A stretch of DNA of 64,000 nt, taken from Stygiolobus azoricus. GTDB taxonomy: Archaea > Thermoproteota > Thermoprotei_A > Sulfolobales > Sulfolobaceae. Below the pieces are notes generated by a model. It was given only the letters and a program-made list of their open reading frames with translations, was not told where the DNA came from and did not search any database. The stretch is from the NCBI RefSeq assembly GCF_009729035.1, contig NZ_CP045483.1, forward strand, positions 1,262,001 to 1,326,000, in the 5' to 3' direction. Both the position numbers and the translations under genes were made by a program. The number at the start of each line of letters is the position of its first letter. Within the stretch, counting starts at the first letter, position 1. Below are positions 27,855 through 37,568 of this stretch, one piece after another.

Positions 27855-28592
27855 ATGAAAATTTATCTAGAAAAATATAATATAGAAAAAAGAGTTGAAG
27901 ATGAATTAGAAAGTTTAGACAAAGACGAAATAGAAGTCTTAGAGAAGACTGGTAAAATTAATGACTCATTCTATTGGGGTCTTAACTTCTTTTTTGGAGG
28001 AGTGGGAGGCGACCTTGGCTTAGTAATAGTCTTAGCTATAGCAGTAGTATTCGACACCTATCATCCGCATTCACTACTCTACTTCTTACTAGCTTTCCTA
28101 TTTTTAATTATAGGAGAAATGATTTTAGGCATAGAATTATATGGGATTGGTCAAGCTTACAATGAAGGTCTACTCAAAAAAGGTGGTATTCTAGTAACAA
28201 GCGTAGTAACTTCTATCATAGGTTTCATTTTAGCGTATATGGGTTTAGGTAATGTAATTAGTAAATTGAAGAGTGGATTTGTGACTACGACGATTACACA
28301 ACAGTCTGTACAATCAAGCATTCATCAAATAGGTGTAGGTAGTTTGAATGCTTATGGTGAGGCTCACATAGTAATTTACACCCCCTCACCAACTAAGATA
28401 GTTTCGGCAGAAATTGTAGGAAAGTCAATAGTAAGCTCATTTATAATTCCAAACCTCCTATCCCCTGGAAATAATGACGTTACAATACACTTTGGGACAA
28501 TAACTGGATTAACACCAAATGCTACATACACAATAAAACTCACCTTAGGAGACGGTAAAACTATCGAAACCACTGTTTCATATAAACCATAA
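27855..28592 (+). CDS. Membrane protein with C-terminal beta-sandwich domain
   Basis: 245 residues. The charged N-terminal segment (EKYNIEKRVEDELESLDKDE) is followed by three or four spans (about 50-140). The C-terminal 95 residues form a beta-rich domain on the outside (AHIVIYTPSPTKIVSAEIVG, then GLTPNATYTIKLTLGDGKTI, an Fn3/Ig-like strand pattern). The same build is known for DUF973 proteins. It follows the 89-residue protein by 8 bp. The function is unknown. Confidence 0.6.
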   Translation: MKIYLEKYNIEKRVEDELESLDKDEIEVLEKTGKINDSFYWGLNFFFGGVGGDLGLVIVLAIAVVFDTYHPHSLLYFLLAFLFLIIGEMILGIELYGIGQAYNEGLLKKGGILVTSVVTSIIGFILAYMGLGNVISKLKSGFVTTTITQQSVQSSIHQIGVGSLNAYGEAHIVIYTPSPTKIVSAEIVGKSIVSSFIIPNLLSPGNNDVTIHFGTITGLTPNATYTIKLTLGDGKTIETTVSYKP

Positions 28593-28862
28593 TTTCATGA
28601 CGAGAAATCTTTCAAATTTTTAAAGTTTATAAAATTTCGATAATGCCAAGATATTCCTTCATTTTATATAGTATACTCTTTCCAAACATGGAAAAACTAA
28701 ATATATTGTAAGAGAATATTCACATCTTATTTGAATGACTTTTCTAATAGATTTTAAAAACGAGACTGCTTGTATTTATAAGATAAGCATGGGTAAGTAG
28801 TATAGAATCACGTCTTTAAGTTAAAGTTCCTTACTCTCCTATACTGTTACACACTTCTTAAT

Positions 28863-29192
28863 TTACGCTATTTCTATAACCTTAGAATATTTTGAGTATT
28901 CTTTGAACCCTTCTAAATCAGTTACGTGAATTTCGACTGGTGCATCGAAAGGTAGACCGTAAATATCGAAGGCTCTTAACAATACTGCCCTTTTAAAGCT
29001 TCTCTTATCTTTAACATCTGTAACTATTAATATATCAATATCACTTAACACAGTAACTCTATCTTCCGCTACACCGCCAAAGACAAATACTCTTGACCTA
29101 GGGTCGAGGTCCTTGGAAGCCTTTGCTATAGCTTCAGCGTATTCCCTCCATTTTCTTAAGTGTTGGAATTTTCTCTTAACCCAACTTGACAT
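28863..29192 (-). CDS. Minimal nucleotidyltransferase (MNT) of a HEPN/MNT pair
   Basis: 109 residues. The nucleotidyltransferase motif is FVFGGVAEDRVTVLSDIDIL, i.e. GG followed by D-x-D, with a third acidic position in DAPVEIHVTD. The usual GSxxxG is changed to GGVAED. In HEPN/MNT modules the MNT protein modifies (often AMPylates) and silences the HEPN RNase. Its start overlaps the end of the HEPN gene by 17 bp, so the pair is co-translated. Confidence 0.82.
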   Translation of the reverse strand: MSSWVKRKFQHLRKWREYAEAIAKASKDLDPRSRVFVFGGVAEDRVTVLSDIDILIVTDVKDKRSFKRAVLLRAFDIYGLPFDAPVEIHVTDLEGFKEYSKYSKVIEIA

Positions 29193-29592
29193 TTTTACTC
29201 AACTCCTCAAGGAGTTGGATTAGTTCTGAGACTAGCTTGATAATATCTGCAGCCAAATTAGGTTCGTATAAATCTTCTTCTCCATATCTACTTTCAGTAT
29301 AACTTTCTTCTAAAATAATTAGCTTCTCCCTGTTTTGAGTAACAAAGTCTTTTATCTTCTTGGACTCTTTTTCAAAATGATGATTATCAAGCTCTGTTAT
29401 TAGTTGCCCTAACAAACCTCTTATTTGTCCCCTTATTTTCTCTCCAAATAGTTCGTAATAAATCGCTTTAATGTACAGTTGTGCTGCTTGTTCGGAAAGA
29501 AATAAGCTCCAATTTACGTCTTTCGAAATCTTAGCCAATTCCAATGCGTTCAAAGCTCTCTCCTTAAGTATCCTAACGTAATTACCACTCAT
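29176..29592 (-). CDS. HEPN-domain protein of a HEPN/MNT pair
   Basis: 138 residues, all-helical. The first helices (RALNALELAKISKDVNWSLF then LSEQAAQLYIKAIYYELFG) match the HEPN fold. The C-terminal region ESYTESRYGEEDLYEPN sits where active HEPN RNases carry R-x4-6-H, but no His follows the Arg, so RNase activity is doubtful. It could act as a substrate-binding partner for the nucleotidyltransferase. It precedes and overlaps the MNT gene. Confidence 0.78.
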   Translation of the reverse strand: MSGNYVRILKERALNALELAKISKDVNWSLFLSEQAAQLYIKAIYYELFGEKIRGQIRGLLGQLITELDNHHFEKESKKIKDFVTQNREKLIILEESYTESRYGEEDLYEPNLAADIIKLVSELIQLLEELSKNVKLG

Positions 29593-29839
29593 GACGTATA
29601 GTTTACTTTCTCCTATTAAAAATCTTAGTCTGGTTGATTTGACAAGACAACGTGTTTATTATTAAACCTGATAAGGGTTCTTAATAAACAAACTGTCAAT
29701 GACGATTAACAATAATATTCTCTGACAAGTCAAAGGGTTAGTGAGAATAAGCTTTGGAAGAATCGTTTTACATTGAAAAAGAACTTAATTTCAAAATTCA
29801 TGAACAAAAATTTGTAGATAAAATTTTTGAAAATGATGT

Positions 29840-30076
29840 AAGAATGAACTCCTAAAAGTATCAATTCCTCTTAGCTAATCGATTATATATGACAGTTAGC
29901 CAATCTGAAATTGAGGAGATACGAAGAGACAAGAGACTTATACGAGAGCAGAGTTTGTAATTAAAGCGTATAAAAAGTATCTTGACGCATTAGCAGAATT
30001 TGATAGAACTGGAATACTTGAAATAGATGGAGAAGTTCTTTACGTTGATAAGTATAAGGAGAATAAGCAGACATAA
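29840..30076 (+). pseudogene. Decayed ribbon-helix-helix antitoxin
   Basis: The 3' part, in one frame, reads ETYTRAEFVIKAYKKYLDAL then AEFDRTGILEIDGEVLYVDK, the second helix and tail of an RHH VapB-like protein. The upstream strand and first helix (SIPLANRLYMTVSQSEIEEI) are in another frame, and a further shift separates them. No toxin gene follows. Confidence 0.5.
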
Positions 30077-30219
30077 TTTCTTCTATAACTTTCTGTAATT
30101 TTCTTATATCTTTCTCCTCATCTTTTGATTCTCCAGAATATCAATAATAGTTATCGGAATTTCTAGTTTCTCGTTTATTCTAGAGCAATCGATGACCATC
30201 CCCACTCTCCTATACTTGT

Positions 30220-30509
30220 CTTATTACTTATCATGCATTTTCCTAGCCTTCTCTAGTGCCTTCTTCTCGTCATCAAAAGAACCTACATATATACCATCGC
30301 ATACTAAAACATACTTTCATCGAAAGCCTTTACTGCCTCCTGACTAGTTTTAAGCATAATTTTGATTCGGAAATACTATCTGCTACACTAAGTCGTAATA
30401 AAATAGCCTGTAGTATTGCATCAGAAACACTTATTCCTAACATTGCTGCCTTTGCCCCTAGCTTTCTGTAAATGTTTTCATCCTTTGTTATAACAAGCTC
30501 TGTCATCAT
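30220..30509 (-). pseudogene. Decayed VapB-type antitoxin
   Basis: Begins MMTELVITKDENIYRKLGAK then AAMLGISVSDAILQAILLRL, an RHH/VapB start. After about 45 residues the frame shifts (pieces TSQEAVKAFDES and GIYVGSFDDEKKALEKARKM). Beyond it, on the same strand, remnants such as RINEKLEIPITIIDIL may be the start of a partner gene. Together with 29840..30076 and the HEPN/MNT pair this is a toxin-antitoxin-rich spot. Confidence 0.5.
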
Positions 30510-30688
30510 TAGTTAAATTTTGATCACAATACAATAAATTCTATCTTTATTAACACGAACGTCACTACTTTCTTTCCCGTCAATCTAAAAAGCTCAACGT
30601 TAGCTCAAAAGATTATTGGCGTAAGTTTGGCAAAATTTATTTTATTATCTAAAAAGACAAAGACAAAATATTTTAATTACACACTAAG

Positions 30689-30886
30689 CTATTCTATTTT
30701 AAAACATTCAGTTATGATATATACTCTAGATCTTGTATCATCTAAGCATATTCTTGTTTGTATTAAACCTTCCTCCTTTAATTTTCTTATAGCTTCTCTA
30801 ATTGTCCTATCTGGTAATCCGGTCTCATTGATCTTGTAAACTAATTTTGCAGAACAAGGAAGTCTCAAAAACTTATCATTATACAT
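30689..30886 (-). CDS. Small winged-helix DNA-binding protein
   Basis: 65 residues: RLPCSAKLVYKINETGLPDR then TIREAIRKLKEEGLIQTRIC is a compact helix-turn-helix with recognition helix around residues 27-39. LDDTRSRVYIIT forms the wing. Similar tiny winged-helix proteins are common in Sulfolobales. It is followed on the plus strand by an efflux gene 245 bp away and preceded on its own strand by a truncated peroxiredoxin gene. The target is unknown. Confidence 0.7.
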   Translation of the reverse strand: MYNDKFLRLPCSAKLVYKINETGLPDRTIREAIRKLKEEGLIQTRICLDDTRSRVYIITECFKIE

Positions 30887-30898
30887 TGAATTTAGATT

Positions 30899-30994
30899 TT
30901 AAGATTTACCTTGAAAATCTGATAATTTAACTCTTTTACCTTCATCGTCTTCAGCTTCAAAATCTGGTGCTTTATCTCCTACTTTGAGCTTCAT
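30899..30994 (-). pseudogene. Truncated peroxiredoxin (Bcp/PrxQ type), N-terminal 31 residues
   Basis: The translation reads MKLKVGDKAPDFEAEDDEGK then RVKLSDFQGKS and stops. This is the conserved first beta strands of Bcp peroxiredoxins, broken just before the LYFYPKDxTPGCT segment that carries the peroxidatic Cys. The stop codon lies 13 bp before the winged-helix start at 30886. It is inactive as encoded. Confidence 0.75.
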
Positions 30995-31130
30995 ATCATG
31001 GCTGACTTTTTAAATTCTTTTTATGAATGCTTTCTAATTTTGCATCACTAATTTAAAATAATAACTTAAAAATCTAGTGTTTAATGGTTAGGACCCAAAA
31101 TATTAAATATTTAAGGATCTATTTAAGTTC

Positions 31131-32813
31131 ATGGAGTATAAGTGGGTTGTACTAAGCAATACTACTTTAGGAGTTTTAATGGCATCAATAAATAGCACCA
31201 TTACGATAATTTCTCTCCCTGCAATATTTAGAGGAATAGACATAAATCCGTTCACTTCATTCCAATACTTATTATGGATTTTAATGGGATACAATATAGT
31301 AACTGCTACTCTTCTAGTATCCTTTGGTAGACTCTCTGATATGTATGGAAGAGTTAGACTTTACAATTTAGGTTTTCTAATATTTACTATAGGTTCAATA
31401 CTTTTATCAATAACTCCAAACACTGGAAGTCTAGGAGCGTTAGAACTAATATTTTTTAGAATTATACAAGGTGTTGGAGGAGCTTTTCTAATGGCAAATA
31501 GTGCTGCAATCATAACTGATGCTTTTCCTTATAATGAAAGAGGAAAGGCTTTGGGAATAAACCAAATTGCGGGATTGGCAGGATCTCTTATAGGATTAAT
31601 TTTGGGAGGAATACTTTCAACAATAAATTGGAGATATGTATTTTTAGTTAGTGTCCCTGTAGGGATATTCGGAACAATATGGAGTTACACTAAATTGAAG
31701 GAATTAAGTAAGCCCAGTAGAAACGAGGGATTAGATCCTATAGGAAATATAACTTTCGGTTTAGGCCTAATACTCATATTAATAGGTGTAACTTACGGAT
31801 TAATGCCATACGGAACATCTCAAACTGGATGGGAAGATCCTTGGGTAATAGCTTCCATGGTTGTCGGTGCTGGACTTTTGGTATCTTTCGTTTATGTAGA
31901 AAAGAAAGTTAGATATTCCATGTTTAGGTTGGAACTCTTTAAGATTAGAATGTTTGCCGCAGGCAATATAGCAAACCTGTTAAGATCGTTCGCTTATGGA
32001 GGATTAATGATAATAATAATAATTTTCCTTCAAGGAATATGGTTACCATTACATGGATATAGTTATTCAGAGACACCATTCTGGGCTGGAATATATACAA
32101 TACCTTTAATGCTAGGATTCGTAACTATGGGACCCATAAGTGGGTGGTTATCAGATAAATATGGAGCAAGAGTACTATCTACTTTGGGAATGGTGATAGT
32201 AGGTATTGGATTTTTAGCATTAACAACTCTTCCATATAACTTCAATTATCCAGAATTTGCATTAATAATTTTCATAATGGGATTAGGTAATGGAATGTTT
32301 GCGTCTCCAAATACTGCATCAATAATGAATAGTGTACCTCCAAAATATAGGGGAGTAGCATCAGGAATGAGATCTACTTTACAGAATACCGGACAAACTG
32401 CTAGTATAGCTTTATTTTTCACTATAGTCATAGCATCTCTTACAACTACACTTCCTCATGCCTTAGCCCAGTCCGTCATTCAAGCAGGGGCACCTCAATT
32501 AGCTCCTCTAGTTCAAAAGGTTCCAGTTGCTGGAGCACTTTTTGCGGCTTTCTTAGGTTATGATCCAGTAAAATCCATGTTGTCAACATTACCCCAAAAT
32601 ATATTGTCCACAATACCGTCAACTGCTATTTCCACAATGGAGCAAAGAACGTGGTTTCCAACAGCTATAGCCCCAGCCTTCATGAGCGCCTTAAGAGATG
32701 CATTTTACGTAGGTGCAGGGATGTCATTTATTGCAGCAATTACATCAGCTCTTAGAGGAAGAATTCAAATAGCAGAACTTGAAGAAAAGGTTGGTAGAAA
32801 TGCAGAAAAATGA
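31131..32813 (+). CDS. MFS drug-efflux transporter, DHA2 (14-span) family
   Basis: 560 residues, 14 predicted spans. Motif A is [12 protein letters not shown] after span 2. The proline/glycine-rich antiporter motif C region is [35 protein letters not shown] is the second-half motif. The N-terminus ([20 protein letters not shown]) matches EmrB/QacA-type exporters. It should expel a hydrophobic toxic compound using the proton gradient. A MarR regulator overlaps its 3' end, which fits substrate-induced control. Confidence 0.88.
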   Translation: MEYKWVVLSNTTLGVLMASINSTITIISLPAIFRGIDINPFTSFQYLLWILMGYNIVTATLLVSFGRLSDMYGRVRLYNLGFLIFTIGSILLSITPNTGSLGALELIFFRIIQGVGGAFLMANSAAIITDAFPYNERGKALGINQIAGLAGSLIGLILGGILSTINWRYVFLVSVPVGIFGTIWSYTKLKELSKPSRNEGLDPIGNITFGLGLILILIGVTYGLMPYGTSQTGWEDPWVIASMVVGAGLLVSFVYVEKKVRYSMFRLELFKIRMFAAGNIANLLRSFAYGGLMIIIIIFLQGIWLPLHGYSYSETPFWAGIYTIPLMLGFVTMGPISGWLSDKYGARVLSTLGMVIVGIGFLALTTLPYNFNYPEFALIIFIMGLGNGMFASPNTASIMNSVPPKYRGVASGMRSTLQNTGQTASIALFFTIVIASLTTTLPHALAQSVIQAGAPQLAPLVQKVPVAGALFAAFLGYDPVKSMLSTLPQNILSTIPSTAISTMEQRTWFPTAIAPAFMSALRDAFYVGAGMSFIAAITSALRGRIQIAELEEKVGRNAEK

Positions 32814-33234
32814 GGAAGACATTCAGATTTTCAGCACTATAGCAAAGATACATAGGGCTATACAGAGAGAATTAAATAGACGTTTACAGAAGCTTAATAT
32901 TACTTATTTAGATTTCCTCATTTTGAAGGCTACAAATGAAGGACCTAAAACAATGGTGGAATTAGCTAAAAGATTTTATGTAACTCAAGCAGCAATTACT
33001 TCAGCCGTAGATAGATTAGAGAAGTATAATTTAGTTGAGAGAAGAAGAAATTCTAAGGACAGAAGAGTAATCGTTATATCAATAACTCCAGAAGGTAAAA
33101 GAACTTTTGAAGAAGGCGTTAAAATATATAAGGCGTTCGCATCAGAGATTCTTGGAGATATGGGAGAAATGAGAGACGTATTAATAAAATTAAATAGAAT
33201 CTTAGAAAAACTGAATAATATTGAAGAAAAATAG
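32800..33234 (+). CDS. MarR-family transcriptional regulator
   Basis: 144 residues from the ATG at 32800; a TTG at 32779 is less likely. The winged helix spans about residues 30-100: [20 protein letters not shown] then [20 protein letters not shown] (recognition helix [10 protein letters not shown]) and the wing [16 protein letters not shown], including the conserved D-R-R. The flanking helices form the dimer interface. It overlaps the efflux gene by 14 bp, so transporter and regulator are co-transcribed. It likely represses the efflux operon until a drug-like ligand binds. Confidence 0.88.
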   Translation: MQKNEEDIQIFSTIAKIHRAIQRELNRRLQKLNITYLDFLILKATNEGPKTMVELAKRFYVTQAAITSAVDRLEKYNLVERRRNSKDRRVIVISITPEGKRTFEEGVKIYKAFASEILGDMGEMRDVLIKLNRILEKLNNIEEK

Positions 33235-33444
33235 TTTTATTCTATCCCCACATCTTGTACACGTCGATGTATTAACGGTATTATGCGATGTATGAACTGG
33301 TACCATAGCTAAGACTACTCTTACTATCACTATAATTGAAATTACCAATTCTATTTCCTACAATTAAATTTAAGAATTCATTATCTTCCACTCTTGGTAA
33401 TTGTTGAATTAAGAGAAAAACTCATTAACGGAGATATGTAACTC

Positions 33445-33714
33445 CTTCAGGAATTGATAAAGGGGGTTATAAGGAAATTTATAGGAAGATGCTACAAAGG
33501 GGGAAATCATTAGTAGTGTTCGAGGAACAAATTAGCGTACCGGAGAATCTGCTAGAGTTATTTAGGGAATGAAGGAGTTTCAACTGCAAAGGAAGCTTAG
33601 TATAAGTTTATTCCTGAAATTGTAGAATTCCTTCATCATAAGATGTCAAGTAATGATTGTCCAGAATCTATTACTAAGCTTTTAGAGTCTAGAGGCCTTG
33701 AGACCATAGTATAA
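33445..33714 (+). pseudogene. Degenerate coding remnant, family not recognised
   Basis: Protein-like segments GGYKEIYRKMLQRGKSLVVF then EEQISVPENLLELFRE end at a stop and continue in another frame as GVSTAKEA, KFIPEIVEFLHHKMSSNDCP and ESITKLLESRGLETIV. The rest of the 33235..33865 gap shows nothing recognisable except an AT-rich promoter region just before 33866. Confidence 0.3.
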
Positions 33715-33865
33715 GGGAAGAACTTATGATGATATAAACTATCCTAACTGGCGTGGCTTTCTTGACAGAGGGAGGAGCTCCACAGTATGAAAAGTGAGAA
33801 AATATTGATAAAAAACGGAACAATAATGAAGAAAAGTTTATATAAGTAATCTCGTACAATCATTT

Positions 33866-35584
33866 ATGTATTGGTGGATTAATAAACTACTAGAAAAAGA
33901 TTCTTTGAGAATACTAATAGTGATCACAATCACATTTGTTGTTACATTAATATCAATATTATCAATTCTTTATTACTTATTCCCACCAATATTAATAGGA
34001 TACCAAATAACATCAAACGGAATAATAGAATACTTCGAAAAACTTATTGGCCCATCGTTATTCATAATAAAAGTATACTTAAATAATACTCCAGTCAATG
34101 CAATAATATCAGTCTTCATTAACCAACCTAACAAAATAGTATTTTATAAAGAGTTTTACGGGAAATCAGTAGAAATACCGTTCACAGCAATAGAGAATTA
34201 CGTGGGACCGTGGGGAAAATACAAGAATGCAAATACTTCACTACTAGTAATAGCAACATACGTAAATGGGAATGAGACATATTCAAGTGCAGAAGAAATA
34301 GAGTATAATCCAAGTTGGGTGTTACAAAGCCTACCAATAGAGGTTTACCCAATAGAGGTTGTAGCAAAAATCAACATAATACCAAAATTAATAAAATTGA
34401 ATATGACGATGATCCAACAAGAAATTAATAAAATACAAACATTAAGAACAGAAATATTAAAAAGAGGCTATATGAATTCTCCCCCTGGTAGTCTTCATCC
34501 TTACATATTACACATGAGCAAAGAAGAGTACGAAGAATCACCAGTTTTTAAAGGAGGATACGAATACCTCCCAGTTACAAGCATAGTGTATTTCTACAAC
34601 TTCTCAGTACCACTAAGTTGGGTAACATTGAGCAATAACGTGAATAAATACGATAATTACTCTTCAATAAGTCTTCCTACTGCTCTTGTTGGCGAGGTTA
34701 GTTGGTTTGCAGTAAGTAATTCTACTAATTACGGTGGTTCGTACATAGGAGTTTCCTACTCGACTAACGCATATTGGTATACTAGGGTATCGTATACTAA
34801 TTATACTCTTTCTAAGTTATATGATCCTACGATTTATACTTATTATAATGCTACAATTGCAGTAGTTATTTACCAGGTTTATCATGCGATTGGAATCTCC
34901 CATAGTCTAGCGGGTTATGTTACTGTTTTTGAAATTTTGTGGGCTAGTCCAAAGATTGGTACTGCCGTTGAGAGTGGTAATGGTATAACGTGTGTTATTT
35001 ACACTAATTCTAGTGGCGAATATCGTTATCCTTTGGCAGTGGGTAATGGTAGTGTGACATTACTATATACCTATTTTAGTAAATTTATTGGTAAGCAGAA
35101 AAGTAGTCCATATGGATATGTTCGGTGGGTAGATGATGAAATTACCTATTTTACAGGTAATATTGTACCATGGTATAAAAAGATTGATATACCACCATGT
35201 ATTATACCAATTGGTTTCTTCTCTTATTATATTCACTTAATAATTCAACATTCTCAAAATACTAATCATACTGCCGACCCCATTTTTGATCCTGCAGCTC
35301 TAATTATCAGTATTCTGAATCCTGAATTAGGGATTTCGAACAAAATTGTTGCTACTGCAATAAATATTAATCCTGAATATTCCGAACTCAGTAGTAATCT
35401 AATAGAAAAATACGTTATAGATATTCATGCAATTGTGTATTTTCCGGTTCCGGTTAATAGTACGTATGTGATTTTTAATAATAGTGGTCAGGTCTATGTT
35501 AGCCTTTTGAATTATCCTAACTCTTTAGGGGTTCCTTTATTTGGCTTTATAATGAACTATTCTTCTTACTATTATGGTGGTTAA
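33866..35584 (+). CDS. Large exported membrane-anchored protein of unknown function
   Basis: 572 residues. A membrane span (residues 15-38) follows a short cytoplasmic LLEKDSLR. The rest faces outside, is rich in Tyr, Asn, Ser and Thr with many N-x-S/T sequons, and ends without a second anchor. No enzyme motif is seen; it could be a surface or S-layer-associated protein. Codon choice changes midway. Up to about 34650 Ile is mostly ATA and Thr ACA, while afterwards ATT, ACT, GGT and even CGT prevail, as if two coding segments of different history were joined. Confidence 0.7.
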   Translation: MYWWINKLLEKDSLRILIVITITFVVTLISILSILYYLFPPILIGYQITSNGIIEYFEKLIGPSLFIIKVYLNNTPVNAIISVFINQPNKIVFYKEFYGKSVEIPFTAIENYVGPWGKYKNANTSLLVIATYVNGNETYSSAEEIEYNPSWVLQSLPIEVYPIEVVAKINIIPKLIKLNMTMIQQEINKIQTLRTEILKRGYMNSPPGSLHPYILHMSKEEYEESPVFKGGYEYLPVTSIVYFYNFSVPLSWVTLSNNVNKYDNYSSISLPTALVGEVSWFAVSNSTNYGGSYIGVSYSTNAYWYTRVSYTNYTLSKLYDPTIYTYYNATIAVVIYQVYHAIGISHSLAGYVTVFEILWASPKIGTAVESGNGITCVIYTNSSGEYRYPLAVGNGSVTLLYTYFSKFIGKQKSSPYGYVRWVDDEITYFTGNIVPWYKKIDIPPCIIPIGFFSYYIHLIIQHSQNTNHTADPIFDPAALIISILNPELGISNKIVATAININPEYSELSSNLIEKYVIDIHAIVYFPVPVNSTYVIFNNSGQVYVSLLNYPNSLGVPLFGFIMNYSSYYYGG

Positions 35585-35890
35585 ATGAACAAGAAGTTAA
35601 TTTATTTTTTACATTTCTTACTTGTTATTCTTTTCCTCTCCTTCCTTCCCAATATTTATTATACCTAGTGTAATAGCCTCTGGTATAGAAATAATGAAAT
35701 TGAGACAATTTTAAGAAGTATTTCTGTTAATCTAGCCCTAATGTAAGCTTTTCCTATCAATCAGGTGAAATTATTCTTCCTATTTCTATATTCTTTCCGT
35801 TATATATTTATGCATATGTGTTGAAAATAGAAAAGATCACGCGAAATTGAAGGATAAAATTTCTGGGTAGTCGTGATGGTGTAAAACCTT
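35585..35890 (+). pseudogene. Decayed membrane-protein gene directly after the exported protein
   Basis: An ATG begins immediately after the preceding stop: MNKKLIYFLHFLLVILFLSF then LPNIYYT and a stop. Further hydrophobic pieces in other frames (SVIASGIEIM, GEIILPISIFFPLYIYAYVL then KIEKITRN) fit a protein with two spans. It was probably the second gene of an operon with 33866..35584. Confidence 0.4.
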
Positions 35891-35924
35891 TAAGATTTTT
35901 AATCATAGAATGAAAATTAGTATT

Positions 35925-36368
35925 ATGCATGAATGGTCTGTAGCAGACGCAATTATTAGGACTGTAATAAATTGGGCTAATGAGAACCACGTAAAGGAAA
36001 TTGTTAAAGTTAAGGTTGGAATTCCTTCTTTTTCTTTTTTAGACTTAGAGATATTAAAGGAAGCATTTGATATAATGAAGAAGGATTCGGTTTTAAATAA
36101 TGCTGAATTAGAGGTGGAATTTAAGGATCCTACTTTTAAGTGTAGAAACTGTGGATTTACTTTCACTTTATCCGACGTTAAGGACCAACTTGATTCGGTA
36201 AAATCGGAATTTGGAGAGGAATATCCATTACATCTTATGCCTGCATTAGCCCCATCATTTCTTAAGTGTCCAAAATGCGGTTCTCATGATATAATTACTC
36301 AAACTCAGGATATTACAATAGATGGAATAGAAGTGAAAGATAGTGGAACCACTGAGGCAGTTAGCTAA
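35925..36368 (+). CDS. hypA: Hydrogenase nickel-incorporation protein HypA
   Basis: 147 residues from the ATG at 35925. The frame opens at 35910, but HypA must begin MHE because the amino-terminal Met and His2 bind Ni. The zinc site is CRNCGF plus CPKCGS, with an insertion between the Cys pairs as in archaeal HypA. HypA hands Ni2+ to the hydrogenase large subunit precursor. Its usual Mrp-type partner follows 6 bp later but is broken. It lies convergent to the hydrogenase operon and about 1.7 kb from it, separated by IS debris. Confidence 0.92.
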   Translation: MHEWSVADAIIRTVINWANENHVKEIVKVKVGIPSFSFLDLEILKEAFDIMKKDSVLNNAELEVEFKDPTFKCRNCGFTFTLSDVKDQLDSVKSEFGEEYPLHLMPALAPSFLKCPKCGSHDIITQTQDITIDGIEVKDSGTTEAVS

Positions 36369-36374
36369 AAAAAG

Positions 36375-36449
36375 ATGGAAAAAGTAATCGCAGTAATGAG
36401 CGCTAAAGGCGGTGTAGGAAAGAGTATAATATCGTCGCTTTTAGCTTGA
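36375..36449 (+). pseudogene. Truncated Mrp/MinD-type ATPase, N-terminal 24 residues (archaeal HypB type)
   Basis: Reads MEKVIAVMSAKGGVGKSIIS then SLLA and a stop: the deviant Walker A KGGVGKS of the Mrp/MinD family. In Thermococcales an ATPase of this family works as HypB and delivers Ni together with HypA. Its place 6 bp after hypA suggests the same role. Everything after the P-loop helix is lost at the border with degenerate IS sequence. A functional copy would have to exist elsewhere. Confidence 0.75.
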
Positions 36450-37480
36450 TCTTCCAAACTATACTAAGACTTAACTTTAACTCCCTTAGCTCTACCAACA
36501 AGTAGGTTAACCAACTAGCTTAGCATCGACAACAAAACTTGTAGCCCTCATACTCTCACCAAAACCGCGGAGAACAAGGACTCAACCAACCACCTTAATC
36601 AAACTTTCTCATCACGCCAACGCTCATAAACCAATCTTAAGAACATTTTCCTAGCAGGATGACCATGTCTAAAGCCTTCTTCCTAGGAGGAACACCAAGA
36701 TTATAAATATCGACAACATAAGCCCTTACCTAGAACCTCTTAACTTCCTTAACTCGCCCTCAAAATCCTTCACGGTCTGCAGATTTAGCCTCGTTGCTCG
36801 TCAACTTAGCGCTTACTATCTTGAACTCGTTCTTTTCGATAACTACTTCGATCTTGAGGATTTTTAAATCCCTCATTTTACCGTTTGTCTCTACACTCTC
36901 ATGATCAAGTGTAGGGACTTAGCCCTCAACCACCTACCAGGTGGGTTATGGGTTTCCTTCGAGCCCAACGGCACGGGGATCACATCTCCACTTATCTCTC
37001 TCTAACCCTTGGGGCATTGTCCCATCGGGTTGGTAAACCTCCTTAGTCCTCATCATCCTCTTCACAAAATTAGTCAATAAATGAATATAGAAAGAGATTT
37101 CTATTGTTACGAAAAAGAATTCAGTCCATTTTGCTACTATTGTCCTCCTTTTGTTGTGCTTATTCCACTACCATCAACTTCAAGTTCGTCACTCGTTTCA
37201 GGGAAATTAATGCATATTTCTTCTCCTTTCCCATATTGTTAATCTAGGCTTGCTTGGATTATCTTCATTTCAACTAGCGCTTAATATTCCTTAAGAACAA
37301 GTGCAGGAATGCTAGTCGTTGAATTCCTTTGAATTGTACTTTGTTTTCGCGCACTTGTTCTCCCCTTGGAGTAAGTTCCAGCAGCGTTAGAAGACGTAGA
37401 AGGGGAACATTATCTCGTATCTGGTTATCACGTTCTCTTCATACTCCAATCCCTAGTGTTTTTCTTTTCCATGGTAATAC
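36450..37480 (-). mobile_element. Heavily degraded insertion sequence (transposase debris)
   Basis: On the minus strand, scattered pieces look like a transposase: EVDGSGISTTKGGQ, RMMRTKEVYQPDGTMPQGLE, IEVVIEKNEFKIVSAKLTSN, LRLVYERWRDEKV, then VVG and ESMRATSFVVDAKLVG. The last resembles the GESVRATSF ending seen in Sulfolobales IS5-like transposases. G+C is higher than in the flanking genes. Many stops; no terminal repeats could be defined. It is the most likely cause of the hypB truncation. Confidence 0.5.
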
Positions 37481-37568
37481 TTAAAGTAATTACTTAAAAA
37501 TCGTATAATTCTGACGACCCACAAAGTAGAACTTAGAATAATATTAAAATCCTGAATATAGTATGTAA

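Noticed and set aside
30256-30471. 71-codon plus-strand frame
   Set aside because: Antisense of the decayed VapB-type antitoxin.
36450-37480. Intact transposase
   Set aside because: Stops in every frame and no definable terminal repeats; called as debris only.
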